This document shows positions 1-6,371 of a stretch of DNA of 7,451 nucleotides, in pieces (within the stretch, counting starts at the first letter, position 1; each line of letters opens with the position of its first letter). Where the stretch lies: contig JAATVS010000382.1 of NCBI GenBank assembly GCA_014523695.1, positions 1 to 7,451 on the forward strand. The letters are read 5' to 3'. A model generated the notes under the pieces. That model was given only the letters and a program-made list of their open reading frames with translations. It ran no database searches and was not told the DNA's origin. The translations under genes were made by a program, and so were the position numbers. Source of the stretch: Nitrososphaerales archaeon TH5895. GTDB lineage: Archaea > Thermoproteota > Nitrososphaeria > Nitrososphaerales > Nitrososphaeraceae.

Positions 1-213
1 CCTGTATAATTCAAAGCCGTCCATATGCGGCATTTTGATATCAAGAACAACCAAGTCGTAGTAATCTGGTTTAAAATTTGATAATGCTTTTCTGGGGTCA
101 TTAAATGCTTCAACTTTGAATCCATGATATTCTAAAGACATACTGAAAAACAAAGTAAGGTCGGGTTCGTCATCTACTACCATAATTCTTTTTCCTTTTA
201 TTATTTCATCCAT
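1..213 (-). CDS. Response regulator, receiver domain (partial, N-terminal 71 residues)
   Basis: This is the amino-terminal part of a CheY-like receiver domain; the gene continues past the left edge of the window. Reading from the ATG at 213, the first strand ends in MVVDDEPD, giving the acidic pocket residues D14 and D15. The expected phospho-acceptor is D58 in VVLDIKMPHMDGFEL, with the usual MP and DG residues after it. The start lies 3 bp after the stop codon of the histidine kinase gene, so the two are almost certainly co-transcribed and form a cognate pair. The part in view does not show whether an output domain follows. In archaea of this group both stand-alone receivers and receivers with other domains occur, so the output cannot be named. 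The receiver assignment itself is secure. Confidence 0.93.
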   Translation of the reverse strand, partial: MDEIIKGKRIMVVDDEPDLTLFFSMSLEYHGFKVEAFNDPRKALSNFKPDYYDLVVLDIKMPHMDGFELYR

Positions 214-216
214 TAA

Positions 217-1875
217 CTATAACCCGATTTCCTTTTTCTCTTCAATGCCGTTCTTTGTTTCTAAAGGTAGCATGAAACCAATTATTGTTCCTTGTCCGTC
301 TAAGACATTACTTTCAGCCCAGATTCTGCCTCCATGAGCTTCGATTATGCTCTTGGAAATGAAAAGTCCTAAGCCTGTTCCCTTTTGTGATCTCGTAACA
401 AACTTTGAAAATAGTCTTGGTAAGATTTCAGGGTTGATTCCTGTACCAGTATCTCTTACAGTAACGGTGACCTCCTTACTATTATTATCAACAACTATAT
501 TGAGAGAGATATAACCTTCACTTGTAAACTGTATCGAATTACTTAAGAGATTAGAAATGACTTGGATTATTCTCTCTCTGTCTGCTGCTACAACGATGGG
601 ATTATTATTTTTAAGATTATCACTATAAATTAATTCAACTCTATCATTAGTACTGTCTTTGATCTTCTCTTTGTAGTCCTCAATAATAGTGGGTATCAAA
701 TCGCGAAAGTTAAATCGTTCCTTCTCCAGTTTTAATGTTTGACTCTCAATTCTTGTTGCATCTAATATGTTAGCAGAAAGCCTTTGCAATCTGACAGCAT
801 TCCTGCTGATCACTTCTACCACCTGATCTGTTCTTTCAGGATAATATTTCAGTAGGCTACTCATACCAAGTATAGCTTGTATGGGTGTTTTTAGCTCATG
901 AGCCGCTATACTGATAAACTCTTTTTGCATCCTGTCTGCTTTCTTTAGTTCTTCTACCAACATGCGCTCTTTCCAAAGCAATTCGAAGACTGACTCGAAG
1001 GAGTCCACGGTCGTTCTTCTATTAGAATATACCACTAGACCAATCGCGTCTGAGAATTTTTCAGCTCCTGGTCTTTTGAGCTCAGCTCTAAGAAACTTTT
1101 TACGGTCAATTATGTACATGCCGTAGGGAGAGCTATTCCCATCGAGTATTATGATATTTGGCGCGTTCTCCGATATTTTTTTCTGAATCTCTTTATTCTC
1201 CTCGGATAACTGACTGATAATCTTTACATTCACTCCATTCTGCGATGCCTTTACAAGGTAATCAATTATACCTAACCTATCAATCCTCACCAGCGCTTTA
1301 TCGTTAGGGAGAAAGATTAGGGCTTCGCTTTCTGTAGATTTTGTCATATCAACAAGGATCTGGCTTGCTTTTTCGTTGTCAGTGATAACTTCATAAAATT
1401 CAGCTTCAGTTCCTTCTTCAATCTCTCGTATCCGCTGCTCTGCAGGAATAGTTTTACTCCATAAGGTTTCAAAAACATACTTTTGATGCTCGATGATTTC
1501 TTTGACATTGCTATAGATGATTTGTGCTGCCGGTTTTCCTGCTTCATGAAAAGTAGCAGGAGCAAGATATCCTGTTTCACTAATGTAAAAGTTTCCTTTA
1601 ATTCCGTCTAAATGTCGAAGCTCGTCAACCATTGTCATCATCTGCTTGCAATAAGAAATGTTATCCTTAGTAATTTCAGTAGCATATCTCAGTTTAACGC
1701 CTCTCTTTTTTGCATCAAGAAATGCTTTCTTCAATATCACAATGTCAATTGCCAATGAAGGACGAGTATAGTCAACGCAGGCATCAATTTTATCATCTGT
1801 TTGATACAAGAATTGTAAAACCGTCCTCATAACGGCATCAACACCATAGAAAACTTCAGTGCCCTCCCTAGTCAT
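217..1875 (-). CDS. Cytoplasmic sensor histidine kinase with duplicated N-terminal sensor domain
   Basis: This 552-residue kinase should autophosphorylate on a histidine and pass the phosphate to the receiver encoded 3 bp downstream. Residues 5-140 and 160-301 appear to be two copies of one sensor module. Each has a GV.(L/V)(R/K) strand (residues 59-63 and 214-218) and ends in a YSN...(V)FE.LW stretch (121-139 and 283-301). The module resembles the phospholipase-D-like/TrmB-middle-type fold common in Nitrososphaerales kinases, which is a family-level impression. A charged helix at 302-320 leads into the HisKA domain with phospho-acceptor H326 in AAHELKTP. The HATPase part shows the N-box (N442, N446), G1 motif DTGTGI (475-480) and G2 motif GTGLGL (499-504). 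There is no transmembrane segment or signal peptide, so the stimulus is probably cytosolic. The ATG at 1875 is preceded by a TATA box about 60 bp upstream. Confidence 0.95.
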   Translation of the reverse strand: MTREGTEVFYGVDAVMRTVLQFLYQTDDKIDACVDYTRPSLAIDIVILKKAFLDAKKRGVKLRYATEITKDNISYCKQMMTMVDELRHLDGIKGNFYISETGYLAPATFHEAGKPAAQIIYSNVKEIIEHQKYVFETLWSKTIPAEQRIREIEEGTEAEFYEVITDNEKASQILVDMTKSTESEALIFLPNDKALVRIDRLGIIDYLVKASQNGVNVKIISQLSEENKEIQKKISENAPNIIILDGNSSPYGMYIIDRKKFLRAELKRPGAEKFSDAIGLVVYSNRRTTVDSFESVFELLWKERMLVEELKKADRMQKEFISIAAHELKTPIQAILGMSSLLKYYPERTDQVVEVISRNAVRLQRLSANILDATRIESQTLKLEKERFNFRDLIPTIIEDYKEKIKDSTNDRVELIYSDNLKNNNPIVVAADRERIIQVISNLLSNSIQFTSEGYISLNIVVDNNSKEVTVTVRDTGTGINPEILPRLFSKFVTRSQKGTGLGLFISKSIIEAHGGRIWAESNVLDGQGTIIGFMLPLETKNGIEEKKEIGL

Positions 1876-1934
1876 TTTCCACCACTATAACGGGAACTGG
1901 AAAGCCTCAACCTAAGTACTATTTAGACAGGGTC

Positions 1935-1943
1935 TATATATAA
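1935..1943 (-). promoter_or_regulatory. TATA box of the histidine kinase-response regulator operon
   Basis: On the minus strand the sequence reads CCCC followed by TTATATATA, a good archaeal TATA box. It lies 60-68 bp upstream of the kinase ATG at 1875. With the usual spacing of about 25 bp, transcription would start near 1912 and leave a leader of roughly 35-40 nt. The position is inferred from sequence only. Confidence 0.55.
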
Positions 1944-2003
1944 GGGGATTATCTCACTATGTCTCCAATTATAATGCAATGGGCTCATAATGCGCAGAAA
2001 TAG

Positions 2004-2016
2004 CCTTTTTATTTTA
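2004..2016 (+). promoter_or_regulatory. TATA-like element upstream of the cyclase-like remnant
   Basis: A T/A run (tttttatttta) is centred about 27 bp before the ATG at 2037, the spacing expected for a leaderless archaeal transcript. It diverges from the kinase promoter about 60 bp away. It suggests that the following reading frame once had its own promoter. Confidence 0.35.
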
Positions 2017-2036
2017 GAATTTCCTATAACTTTTAC

Positions 2037-2167
2037 ATGGAGTACCGAAGAGAAGATGATGACGATGAAGAACTAAGCTTCTCTAATGAACCGATTGACT
2101 GTTGTGTAAGCATCGTGGATTAAAATCCGACAAGTGGTACGAGATGTTTCGGCTGAATATTGAGTGA
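2037..2167 (+). pseudogene. Probable remnant of a nucleotide cyclase-like gene (N-terminal stub)
   Basis: From the ATG at 2037 there are 28 codons: an acidic N-terminus (REDDDDEEL), then IDCCVSIVD, then a TAA at 2121. Class III nucleotide cyclase homologues of Nitrososphaerales often begin their catalytic domain with a strand of this kind, CVx(I/V)VD followed by NSTK; the Asp would be the first metal-binding residue. In a neighbouring frame, 2120-2167 reads LKSDKWYEMFRLNIE and then a stop. This resembles the following helix of such cyclases, where (K/R)(Y/W)YE.F is common. The simplest reading is a cyclase gene reduced to its beginning by a deletion plus frameshift. The match is short and made from memory, so a small unrelated 28-residue peptide cannot be excluded. 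Confidence 0.38.
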
Positions 2168-2245
2168 AGATCTCAATATTGCGTTGAAGTTCCTCGTTTT
2201 CCTCACACCTGAAGATTCTGCGAACACTTGAAGGAAGGCAGAGTA

Positions 2246-2335
2246 ATGGCCAATGTCATCGTATCTGATCCAATAAGAGAAGAAGGAATCTATTTTGAGG
2301 ATGGACAGAAAGTCATTAAAAGAAAGATACGTTAA
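2246..2335 (+). CDS. Short ORF of 29 codons, unrecognised
   Basis: The ATG at 2246 opens a 29-residue frame, mostly charged, ending in KVIKRKIR before a TAA. A purine-rich GGAAGG at 2233-2238 sits 7 nt upstream and could act as a ribosome-binding site. The frame is open back to a TGA near 2211, so this may instead be the tail of a decayed gene; the cyclase-like stub lies just upstream on the same strand. I do not recognise the protein. Confidence 0.25.
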   Translation: MANVIVSDPIREEGIYFEDGQKVIKRKIR

Positions 2336-2640
2336 TTTAGCAGGTAGGTCCTAGTTATCAACTTCTCTGAATGTGCAATATATTTTGGTAGGAATTGTCA
2401 TTGGGCAATGGCCGCCCATGTGTAAGTAAAAATACCTTTAAAATATACTAAAAGAAATATATAGTTCTTTAATAGAAGAGCTTATCTTATATTTTTCTAG
2501 TAGTTTTATAAAAAGGTTTAAACGATCTCCAATGAGTAGAAGGCGATGTTAATCCATCAGTTGTAAGATAGATGCTTGCTTGTTGTTGATCTTGCCCCCC
2601 CTGCAATAGCGCCAATGTTTACTTAACTATAGACCAACTA
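2336..2640. other. AT-rich gap with nothing recognised
   Basis: About 300 bases between the short ORF and the GH3 relic. It is rich in A/T runs, with many stops in all frames, and contains no ORF, tRNA-like fold or repeat that I can identify. A weak 5-bp stem at 2402-2418 (TGGGC/GCCCA) is the only structure noted. Confidence 0.5.
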
Positions 2641-3434
2641 CAATATATCGCCTGCCGCCTGTATCAAATATAATTGGGGGACATCGGCGCCATCACGATC
2701 TCCAATGATTGTAACGGTGAATGTCGCCGTGATGGTCTCGCCACCGCTGATCTCGAGATCGCTGTAGTCAAAACTGGTATAAGTGAGGCCGTGGCCCAAA
2801 GCGTAGAGAGGTCTCTCCCCGGTTTAGGCAAACCAGCGATAGCCGACATCGGCTCCCTGGTCGAGGGCGATCTCATTATGTGCTGCCATATCTACCTCAG
2901 AAGCTGGTCCCCAAGCGTCGATAGCTATTGCAAACATCGAGCGCAGGATGCGGCGTACCATGTCAGAAAGACGCTCTTTCGACAGTTTGCCAGAAGCGTA
3001 AGCCTCCCTGAGGGGTTCACGAACGGCTGTGAGTGCCAGTGGGTCTCGTCGCCCTAAATACCACTCTCTTGATAGAGTCCCGCTAGCGCGAATTCCCAGT
3101 TGGGGATCGCTCCCCAGTCAGACTTCACCCATCCTGGATAACCCCACGCGCTCTTGAGTATATACCTAAGTAGTAATGTGTTACCACTGGCGTAGTCGCC
3201 GTTGTTCTTGTTGTAGCCGGTCATGAGTGCACCTGGGTGTGAACGCTCGATCGTGATCTGGAATGCCAGCAGATCGGACTCACGATGCGCAGTGGGGTCA
3301 ATAATTGCGTCCAGCCAGTGGCGGTTAGTTTCATTGCAGTTGAGCGAGTAATGTTTGAGCGTCGAGATCACCCCCTTGCCCTGTATTCCATTAAGCGATT
3401 CGGCAGCGAGCACCGCACTAAGCAACGGATCGAT
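2641..3434 (-). pseudogene. Decayed glycoside hydrolase family 3 beta-glucosidase, bacterial type
   Basis: Read on the minus strand, this is a broken GH3 beta-glucosidase gene. From 3431 the frame reads DPLLSAVLAAESLNGIQ, then the conserved LKHYSLN.NETNR, then PGALMTGYNK and the catalytic motif SDW, whose Asp nucleophile codon is at 3117-3119. A TAG at 3060 interrupts it. The same frame continues GDETHWHSQPFVNP until one base is missing from the C-run at 3012-3015. The next frame continues LREAYASGKLSKERL and on to AAHNEIAL. It then jumps to DQGADVGYRWFA, a stop, TGERPLYALGHGLTYTSFDY and a fibronectin-III-like domain ending at VPQLYLIQAAGD. The N-terminal part of the barrel, most of the second alpha/beta domain and the extreme C-terminus are missing. 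Two sampled 60-base lines are 57-58% GC, against 32% in the neighbouring gene. The gene is dead and most likely came from a bacterium. Confidence 0.9.
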
Positions 3435-3441
3435 TGGCTAA

Positions 3442-3687
3442 ATGCATAAAAACTCAAACATTCGCGAGCTAACTGAGATCCAAATATTTTCTTATGTACT
3501 TAGATGTATTACTGAGCGAAAAAGTGAAGAACAGATTGCTGAAAGACTGGATCGAGATATAATACTGGTAAAAACTTTGATTGATGCTTTGAAGCATATA
3601 GATTTTGTAAGTACTAATTACTTTGATGAACTAGTTATAACGCCAGATGGAAAAAATTATCTTAAAATATTTGAGTCAGATCGATAA
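3442..3687 (+). CDS. Small winged-helix-like protein, possible DNA-binding regulator
   Basis: This 81-residue protein has the layout of a single winged helix domain: helix 1 at about 9-24, EEQIAERL (29-36) as the second helix, a likely recognition helix at about 40-52, and a beta wing with DELVITPDGKNYL (62-74). Nitrososphaerales genomes carry many such short proteins, often annotated only as hypothetical or as transcriptional regulators. The ATG at 3442 lies 8 bp from the edge of the GC-rich GH3 relic, and no TATA-like sequence is visible at the expected distance, because that stretch belongs to the foreign DNA. The gene may have lost its own promoter or a longer N-terminus. The DNA-binding role is inferred from predicted secondary structure only. 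Confidence 0.7.
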   Translation: MHKNSNIRELTEIQIFSYVLRCITERKSEEQIAERLDRDIILVKTLIDALKHIDFVSTNYFDELVITPDGKNYLKIFESDR

Positions 3688-3754
3688 GTTCAGTTGTATG
3701 AGATTATTTGCCAAATTCTAAAGTTTCTAAACAGCATAGAAGTTAGTTACCGTC

Positions 3755-3768
3755 TATATCATATATAT
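3755..3768 (+). promoter_or_regulatory. TATA box of the Asp-box protein gene
   Basis: The stretch tatatcatatatat is centred 28-34 bp before the ATG at 3793, the spacing for a leaderless or nearly leaderless archaeal transcript. It is the main reason for choosing 3793 as the start over the in-frame TTG at 3694 or the ATG at 3775. Confidence 0.6.
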
Positions 3769-3792
3769 CTGATAATGTATAAAGAAGATGTA

Positions 3793-4224
3793 ATGAAGAA
3801 TCATTCACAAGTCGTATTAATTTTGGCAGCAATCGGACTAATAACATCAACATCTTTGATGGGACAAGACGTAAGAGCACCCACATCAATGCGTTCGGCA
3901 CCCCCTCTTGTCACAGGTGATAATGTCTATGTGGGCTGGTGGAGTAATAACACCATTAACGGCAATAATGAGGTCTTGTTTAGGGTATCTACTGATGGTG
4001 GTGCAAGTTTCTCAGATAAGATTAATCTTAGCAATACAAATGATTCAGAATCAGAGAGAGTAGAATTAGACTCTGATGGAGAAAGCGTGATAGTGACGTG
4101 GTGGGAAACAAATCAGACAGATGAAATACCAATTATGAGAGTTAGCAATGACAATGGAGAAACATTTGGACCTGTATTGAGATTAGGGGCTATTGGAACT
4201 ATTGGAGAAGCAGAAGAGGAATAA
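3793..4224 (+). CDS. Short secreted Asp-box (BNR) repeat protein
   Basis: The ATG at 3793 gives 143 residues. The first 25 or so form a signal peptide: MKNHSQ, a hydrophobic stretch VVLILAAIGLI, then small residues before QDVRA. The mature part carries two Asp-box repeats, VSTDGGASFS (about 65-74) and VSNDNGETFG (about 116-125), each preceded by a tryptophan-rich strand (VGWWSNN and VTWWETN). These are sialidase-type beta-propeller blade motifs; the protein should act outside the membrane, perhaps as a binding or surface protein. Related proteins in this archaeal group are usually longer with more repeats, so two blades cannot close a propeller alone. It may oligomerise or be a shortened paralogue. 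The acidic end (EAEEE) looks like a natural terminus. No enzymatic activity can be inferred. The frame stays open upstream to a TTG at 3694, but that would bury the signal peptide. Confidence 0.8.
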   Translation: MKNHSQVVLILAAIGLITSTSLMGQDVRAPTSMRSAPPLVTGDNVYVGWWSNNTINGNNEVLFRVSTDGGASFSDKINLSNTNDSESERVELDSDGESVIVTWWETNQTDEIPIMRVSNDNGETFGPVLRLGAIGTIGEAEEE

Positions 4225-4239
4225 AGAATAGGATGGATG

Positions 4240-5574
4240 TCACGTTTTATGGATTTCCTCCATTACCATCGCCATGTATTCTTTGATGTCACTCTCAGTC
4301 ATTGAAGATTCAACTCCTGTCTTTTCTGTTAGCACATCTGAATGCTTCTTTGCTATCTCCATGACTGTTGATTGTAATTCTTGTTCCATATGTGCCGATC
4401 CCATACCATGTAAGAATTTTGCTTGATCAGTTATAGACTTTTTAATAGACAGACGTAATGTCGTATCTTGAGAAACAGTAACTGCTGAAGAGTATAGACC
4501 TGCGTATATTAAATAACAAGATAATCCTATAAATGAGACTGAGATTATCCCAAATGGTGGATAGGCAGCCTGTGATGCCGAAGCAGATCCAGCAATATAA
4601 AAAAGAACAAATCCGTATGCCGCAACTATCATGTGATTTCTGAGATCACTGCCCCTTCGTAGAGTTCTGGCTACTGAATAGAAAGCTGCACCAAATATAA
4701 TTCCAGAAAGTAGACCAGCCAATGAGAAGATAAGAATATTTGTCATTGCGTCCACATTTTCTGATGGGGTAAAATAACCCAAGACAAAAAGCGGAAATAT
4801 ACTAAGATAGTAAACCATTGCTACACCCATAATAGTCCAGAACTTGATCTTGCCCAACTTTTTAATGTACGGATATAGCATCTTCACAGTTCCAATCCAC
4901 GTAAGAATATACGCAGCAGAAGAAGCCGCATTATTGATCACACCAATCTGACTTCCGACTGACTCAATACTAAATTCTGGAAAATATGCGACATCAACAG
5001 AAGTTATTATACTCTTCTGTTGTCCCAGCATATCAGAATATTCGAATAGACCAGCTACTCCATTTATTACATATGCAATCATAGATAGGGCAAAAATTAA
5101 GACTACAGCATTTTTAGAAAATCTATACCATGAGAAAAAAGCTCTTGCTAAAATAGCCAAAGTCACAATCCATAGTCCGTAGCTGATAGCATATACAATA
5201 TAGAGAGATACAATATTGTACTGCTGTATGAAGAGTATTTGCAAGATAACAATTGCTACAACCACAGCAAGCAAATATTGAGCAACTGATATACCTGTAT
5301 GTAATCTGGTTAAATGAGGTACTCTTTGTCTAGTTTCTCTATTGAGTTGCTTGACATAATCTAAAATAAAATATTGAGTTATCGCAAATATTACTGCAAT
5401 TAATATGAATACAAGAATTCCAGTATTCGAAGAAACTTGTTCAGGAATGAAATCGGCAACGTAACCTATCTCAGAATCTATAATGATAGTAACTGTGACA
5501 ACTAACATTAACACAATAAGTCGCTTATCTGGACTGAATTTTGAAAATATTGTCGCAGTCTTTATTCGATGCAA
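4240..5574 (-). CDS. Ten-pass membrane protein of unknown function
   Basis: This 444-residue protein has about ten hydrophobic helices, at roughly 18-34, 52-72, 96-118, 122-147, 155-176, 211-235, 245-268, 279-302, 313-332 and 341-363. A hydrophilic tail of about 80 residues follows (RLSIKKSITDQAKFLHGMGS and on). Basic loops such as KKLGKIK (238-244) and RTLRRG (303-308) point to the cytoplasm. Multi-pass proteins with a tail of this type are frequent in Nitrososphaerales and are uncharacterised; a sensory or transport role is possible but unproven. The only in-frame start before the first helix is a TTG at 5574, directly after a stop; the next ATG falls inside helix 1. The gene converges with the Asp-box gene, leaving 15 bp between stop codons, so the two transcripts probably overlap at their 3' ends. 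Confidence 0.85.
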   Translation of the reverse strand: MHRIKTATIFSKFSPDKRLIVLMLVVTVTIIIDSEIGYVADFIPEQVSSNTGILVFILIAVIFAITQYFILDYVKQLNRETRQRVPHLTRLHTGISVAQYLLAVVVAIVILQILFIQQYNIVSLYIVYAISYGLWIVTLAILARAFFSWYRFSKNAVVLIFALSMIAYVINGVAGLFEYSDMLGQQKSIITSVDVAYFPEFSIESVGSQIGVINNAASSAAYILTWIGTVKMLYPYIKKLGKIKFWTIMGVAMVYYLSIFPLFVLGYFTPSENVDAMTNILIFSLAGLLSGIIFGAAFYSVARTLRRGSDLRNHMIVAAYGFVLFYIAGSASASQAAYPPFGIISVSFIGLSCYLIYAGLYSSAVTVSQDTTLRLSIKKSITDQAKFLHGMGSAHMEQELQSTVMEIAKKHSDVLTEKTGVESSMTESDIKEYMAMVMEEIHKT

Positions 5575-5608
5575 TTAATACACTCCATATTAATCCCAAA
5601 TAGAAAAA

Positions 5609-5617
5609 GCTTTAAGA
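5609..5617 (-). promoter_or_regulatory. Possible TATA box of the membrane protein gene
   Basis: On the minus strand TTCTTAAAGC lies about 35-43 bp before the TTG start at 5574. Standard spacing would place the transcript start near 5588. An ATG at 5588 in another frame would then begin an 8-codon frame overlapping the TTG, so the true start is not settled. Confidence 0.35.
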
Positions 5618-5691
5618 ATCAGGAAATAACTGGAAAGATGCCCATACAAAATAATTTTACAAGTGCAGATGCACAAATAGCCACGGATAAA

Positions 5692-5733
5692 AGACAGTAA
5701 TTGGCGAGATAGGCGCTTCTCACCAAACTGTCT
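5692..5733. repeat. Strong hairpin, 15 base pairs
   Basis: AGACAGT (5692-5698) pairs with ACTGTCT (5727-5733), TTGG (5701-5704) with CCAA (5723-5726), and GAGA (5706-5709) with TCTC (5718-5721). There is a two-base bulge at 5699-5700, one C/A mismatch and an 8-base loop. It starts directly inside the left terminal repeat of the MITE-like block. No run of T follows on either side, so it is not an obvious terminator. Confidence 0.55.
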
Positions 5734-5939
5734 TACGATGAACTCGTCACGATTTCTCTTGACAGTCTATTCCATACAATATTGAATGTAACCTTTATAG
5801 ACAGTTCTGTTAGAGTGGCATTGTATAATTGTGTAATAATTTAACGAGCTTCTACAGTAAATTATGATTGAGTGTTGAGTAATGGTTTGATGAGTCACGA
5901 TTAATCGATATAACCAAAACCAATTCATGCAGAAACCTG

Positions 5940-5984
5940 CGAATGAGTGATAAGTGTAACGTAAATGTATAACGAATGAGTGAT
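5940..5984. repeat. Direct repeat of 12 bp, 33 bp apart
   Basis: CGAATGAGTGAT occurs at 5940-5951 and again at 5973-5984, just inside the right terminal repeat of the MITE-like block. A 10-bp palindrome CGATTAATCG (5898-5907) lies slightly further in. These could be protein-binding sites or internal repeats of the element. Confidence 0.5.
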
Positions 5985-6021
5985 TTATCCGTGGCGCCTA
6001 TTTTCTGTAATAATGGATTTA

Positions 6022-6180
6022 TCATACTGAAGATGATTCATCTTCATTGCTACCGGCTAGCTCTGCGGCTGGTGTTATAGAAGTCGTATTCTGTGCAATA
6101 ACAAAATTCTGGCTTAAGTCTATTGTGCTTATCATGATTGTGGCCAATATTAGAATTGCCGGCAATGTTCCAAATTTCAC
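6022..6180 (-). CDS. Small secreted protein or truncated secreted protein
   Basis: On the minus strand a GTG at 6180 (or an in-frame TTG at 6198) opens a 52-residue frame. It begins KFGTLPAILILATIMIST, a convincing signal-peptide core, and continues SQNFVIAQN, where cleavage after the Ala is likely. A short polar mature part follows (NTTSITPAAELAGSNEDESS), ended by two adjacent stops (TGA TAA). Secreted proteins of Nitrososphaerales often show this start, with A(Q)NTT and Ser/Thr/Pro-rich spacers after the cleavage site. With only about 22 residues after cleavage it is either a tiny exported peptide or the front of a longer gene cut short. Its 3' end lies 18 bp from the right end of the MITE-like block. 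No good TATA box lies at leaderless distance. Confidence 0.45.
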   Translation of the reverse strand: MKFGTLPAILILATIMISTIDLSQNFVIAQNTTSITPAAELAGSNEDESSSV

Positions 6181-6289
6181 ATGTTGGGTGCTAATCAAAT
6201 TCTTTTCTACAGCCGCTGCGCCGGCAAGTCTTATCTTGGTTAATCCAGATTTATGTTAGATTTATTCGATAAGTAACCAGGTGGAAAAT

Positions 6290-6310
6290 GCAGCCGCCAT
6301 TTGTGGCTGC
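6290..6310. repeat. Short GC-rich hairpin
   Basis: GCAGCC (6290-6295) pairs perfectly with GGCTGC (6305-6310) around a 9-base loop. It lies between two small minus-strand reading frames. It could act in transcript processing or termination, but no T-run follows on the minus strand. Confidence 0.35.
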
Positions 6311-6371
6311 GACTGAGACAACCAGCCGGCTAGTGCATCCAGCTACTTTTGTTGATATTTATCTCGAGATA

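Larger units (their letters stand above)
5675..6003. mobile_element. Non-coding block with terminal inverted repeats, MITE-like
   Basis: The left end (5675-5691) reads AAATAG then CCACGGATAAA. The reverse complement of the right end (6003-5984) reads AAATAG, GCG, then CCACGGATAAA. All 17 left-end bases match, with one 3-base gap. The 329-bp block has no credible ORF, contains a 15-bp hairpin just inside the left end, and lies between the membrane protein promoter and a small-gene region. This layout fits a miniature inverted-repeat element mobilised by a transposase encoded elsewhere. No clear target-site duplication is visible at the ends, and there is only one copy in the window, so mobility is inferred. 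The alternative is a regulatory RNA or intergenic structure with complementary ends. Confidence 0.42.

Noticed and set aside
1344..1580. 78-codon frame inside the kinase gene
   Set aside because: It lies entirely within the well-supported kinase coding region in another register and has a low-complexity, unconvincing protein sequence.
2402..2418. Short stem TGGGC/GCCCA as a possible terminator
   Set aside because: Only five base pairs, no following T-run, and no clear transcript ending there.
2674..3057. 127-codon frame on the plus strand, and a 70-codon minus-strand frame at 2664-2876
   Set aside because: Both overlie the GH3 relic in the wrong strand or register; the GH3 similarity lies in other minus-strand frames, so these are shadows of GC-rich former coding DNA.
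3694..3792. Longer N-terminus for the Asp-box protein from a TTG at 3694
   Set aside because: It would place 33 residues before a clear signal peptide, and the TATA box lies within this extension at the right distance for a start at 3793.
5940..5984. Repeats spaced like a CRISPR
   Set aside because: Only two 12-bp copies, too short and too few for an array, and no cas gene in the window.
6047..6259. 70-codon plus-strand frame
   Set aside because: It is antisense to the signal-peptide protein, whose sequence is much more protein-like.
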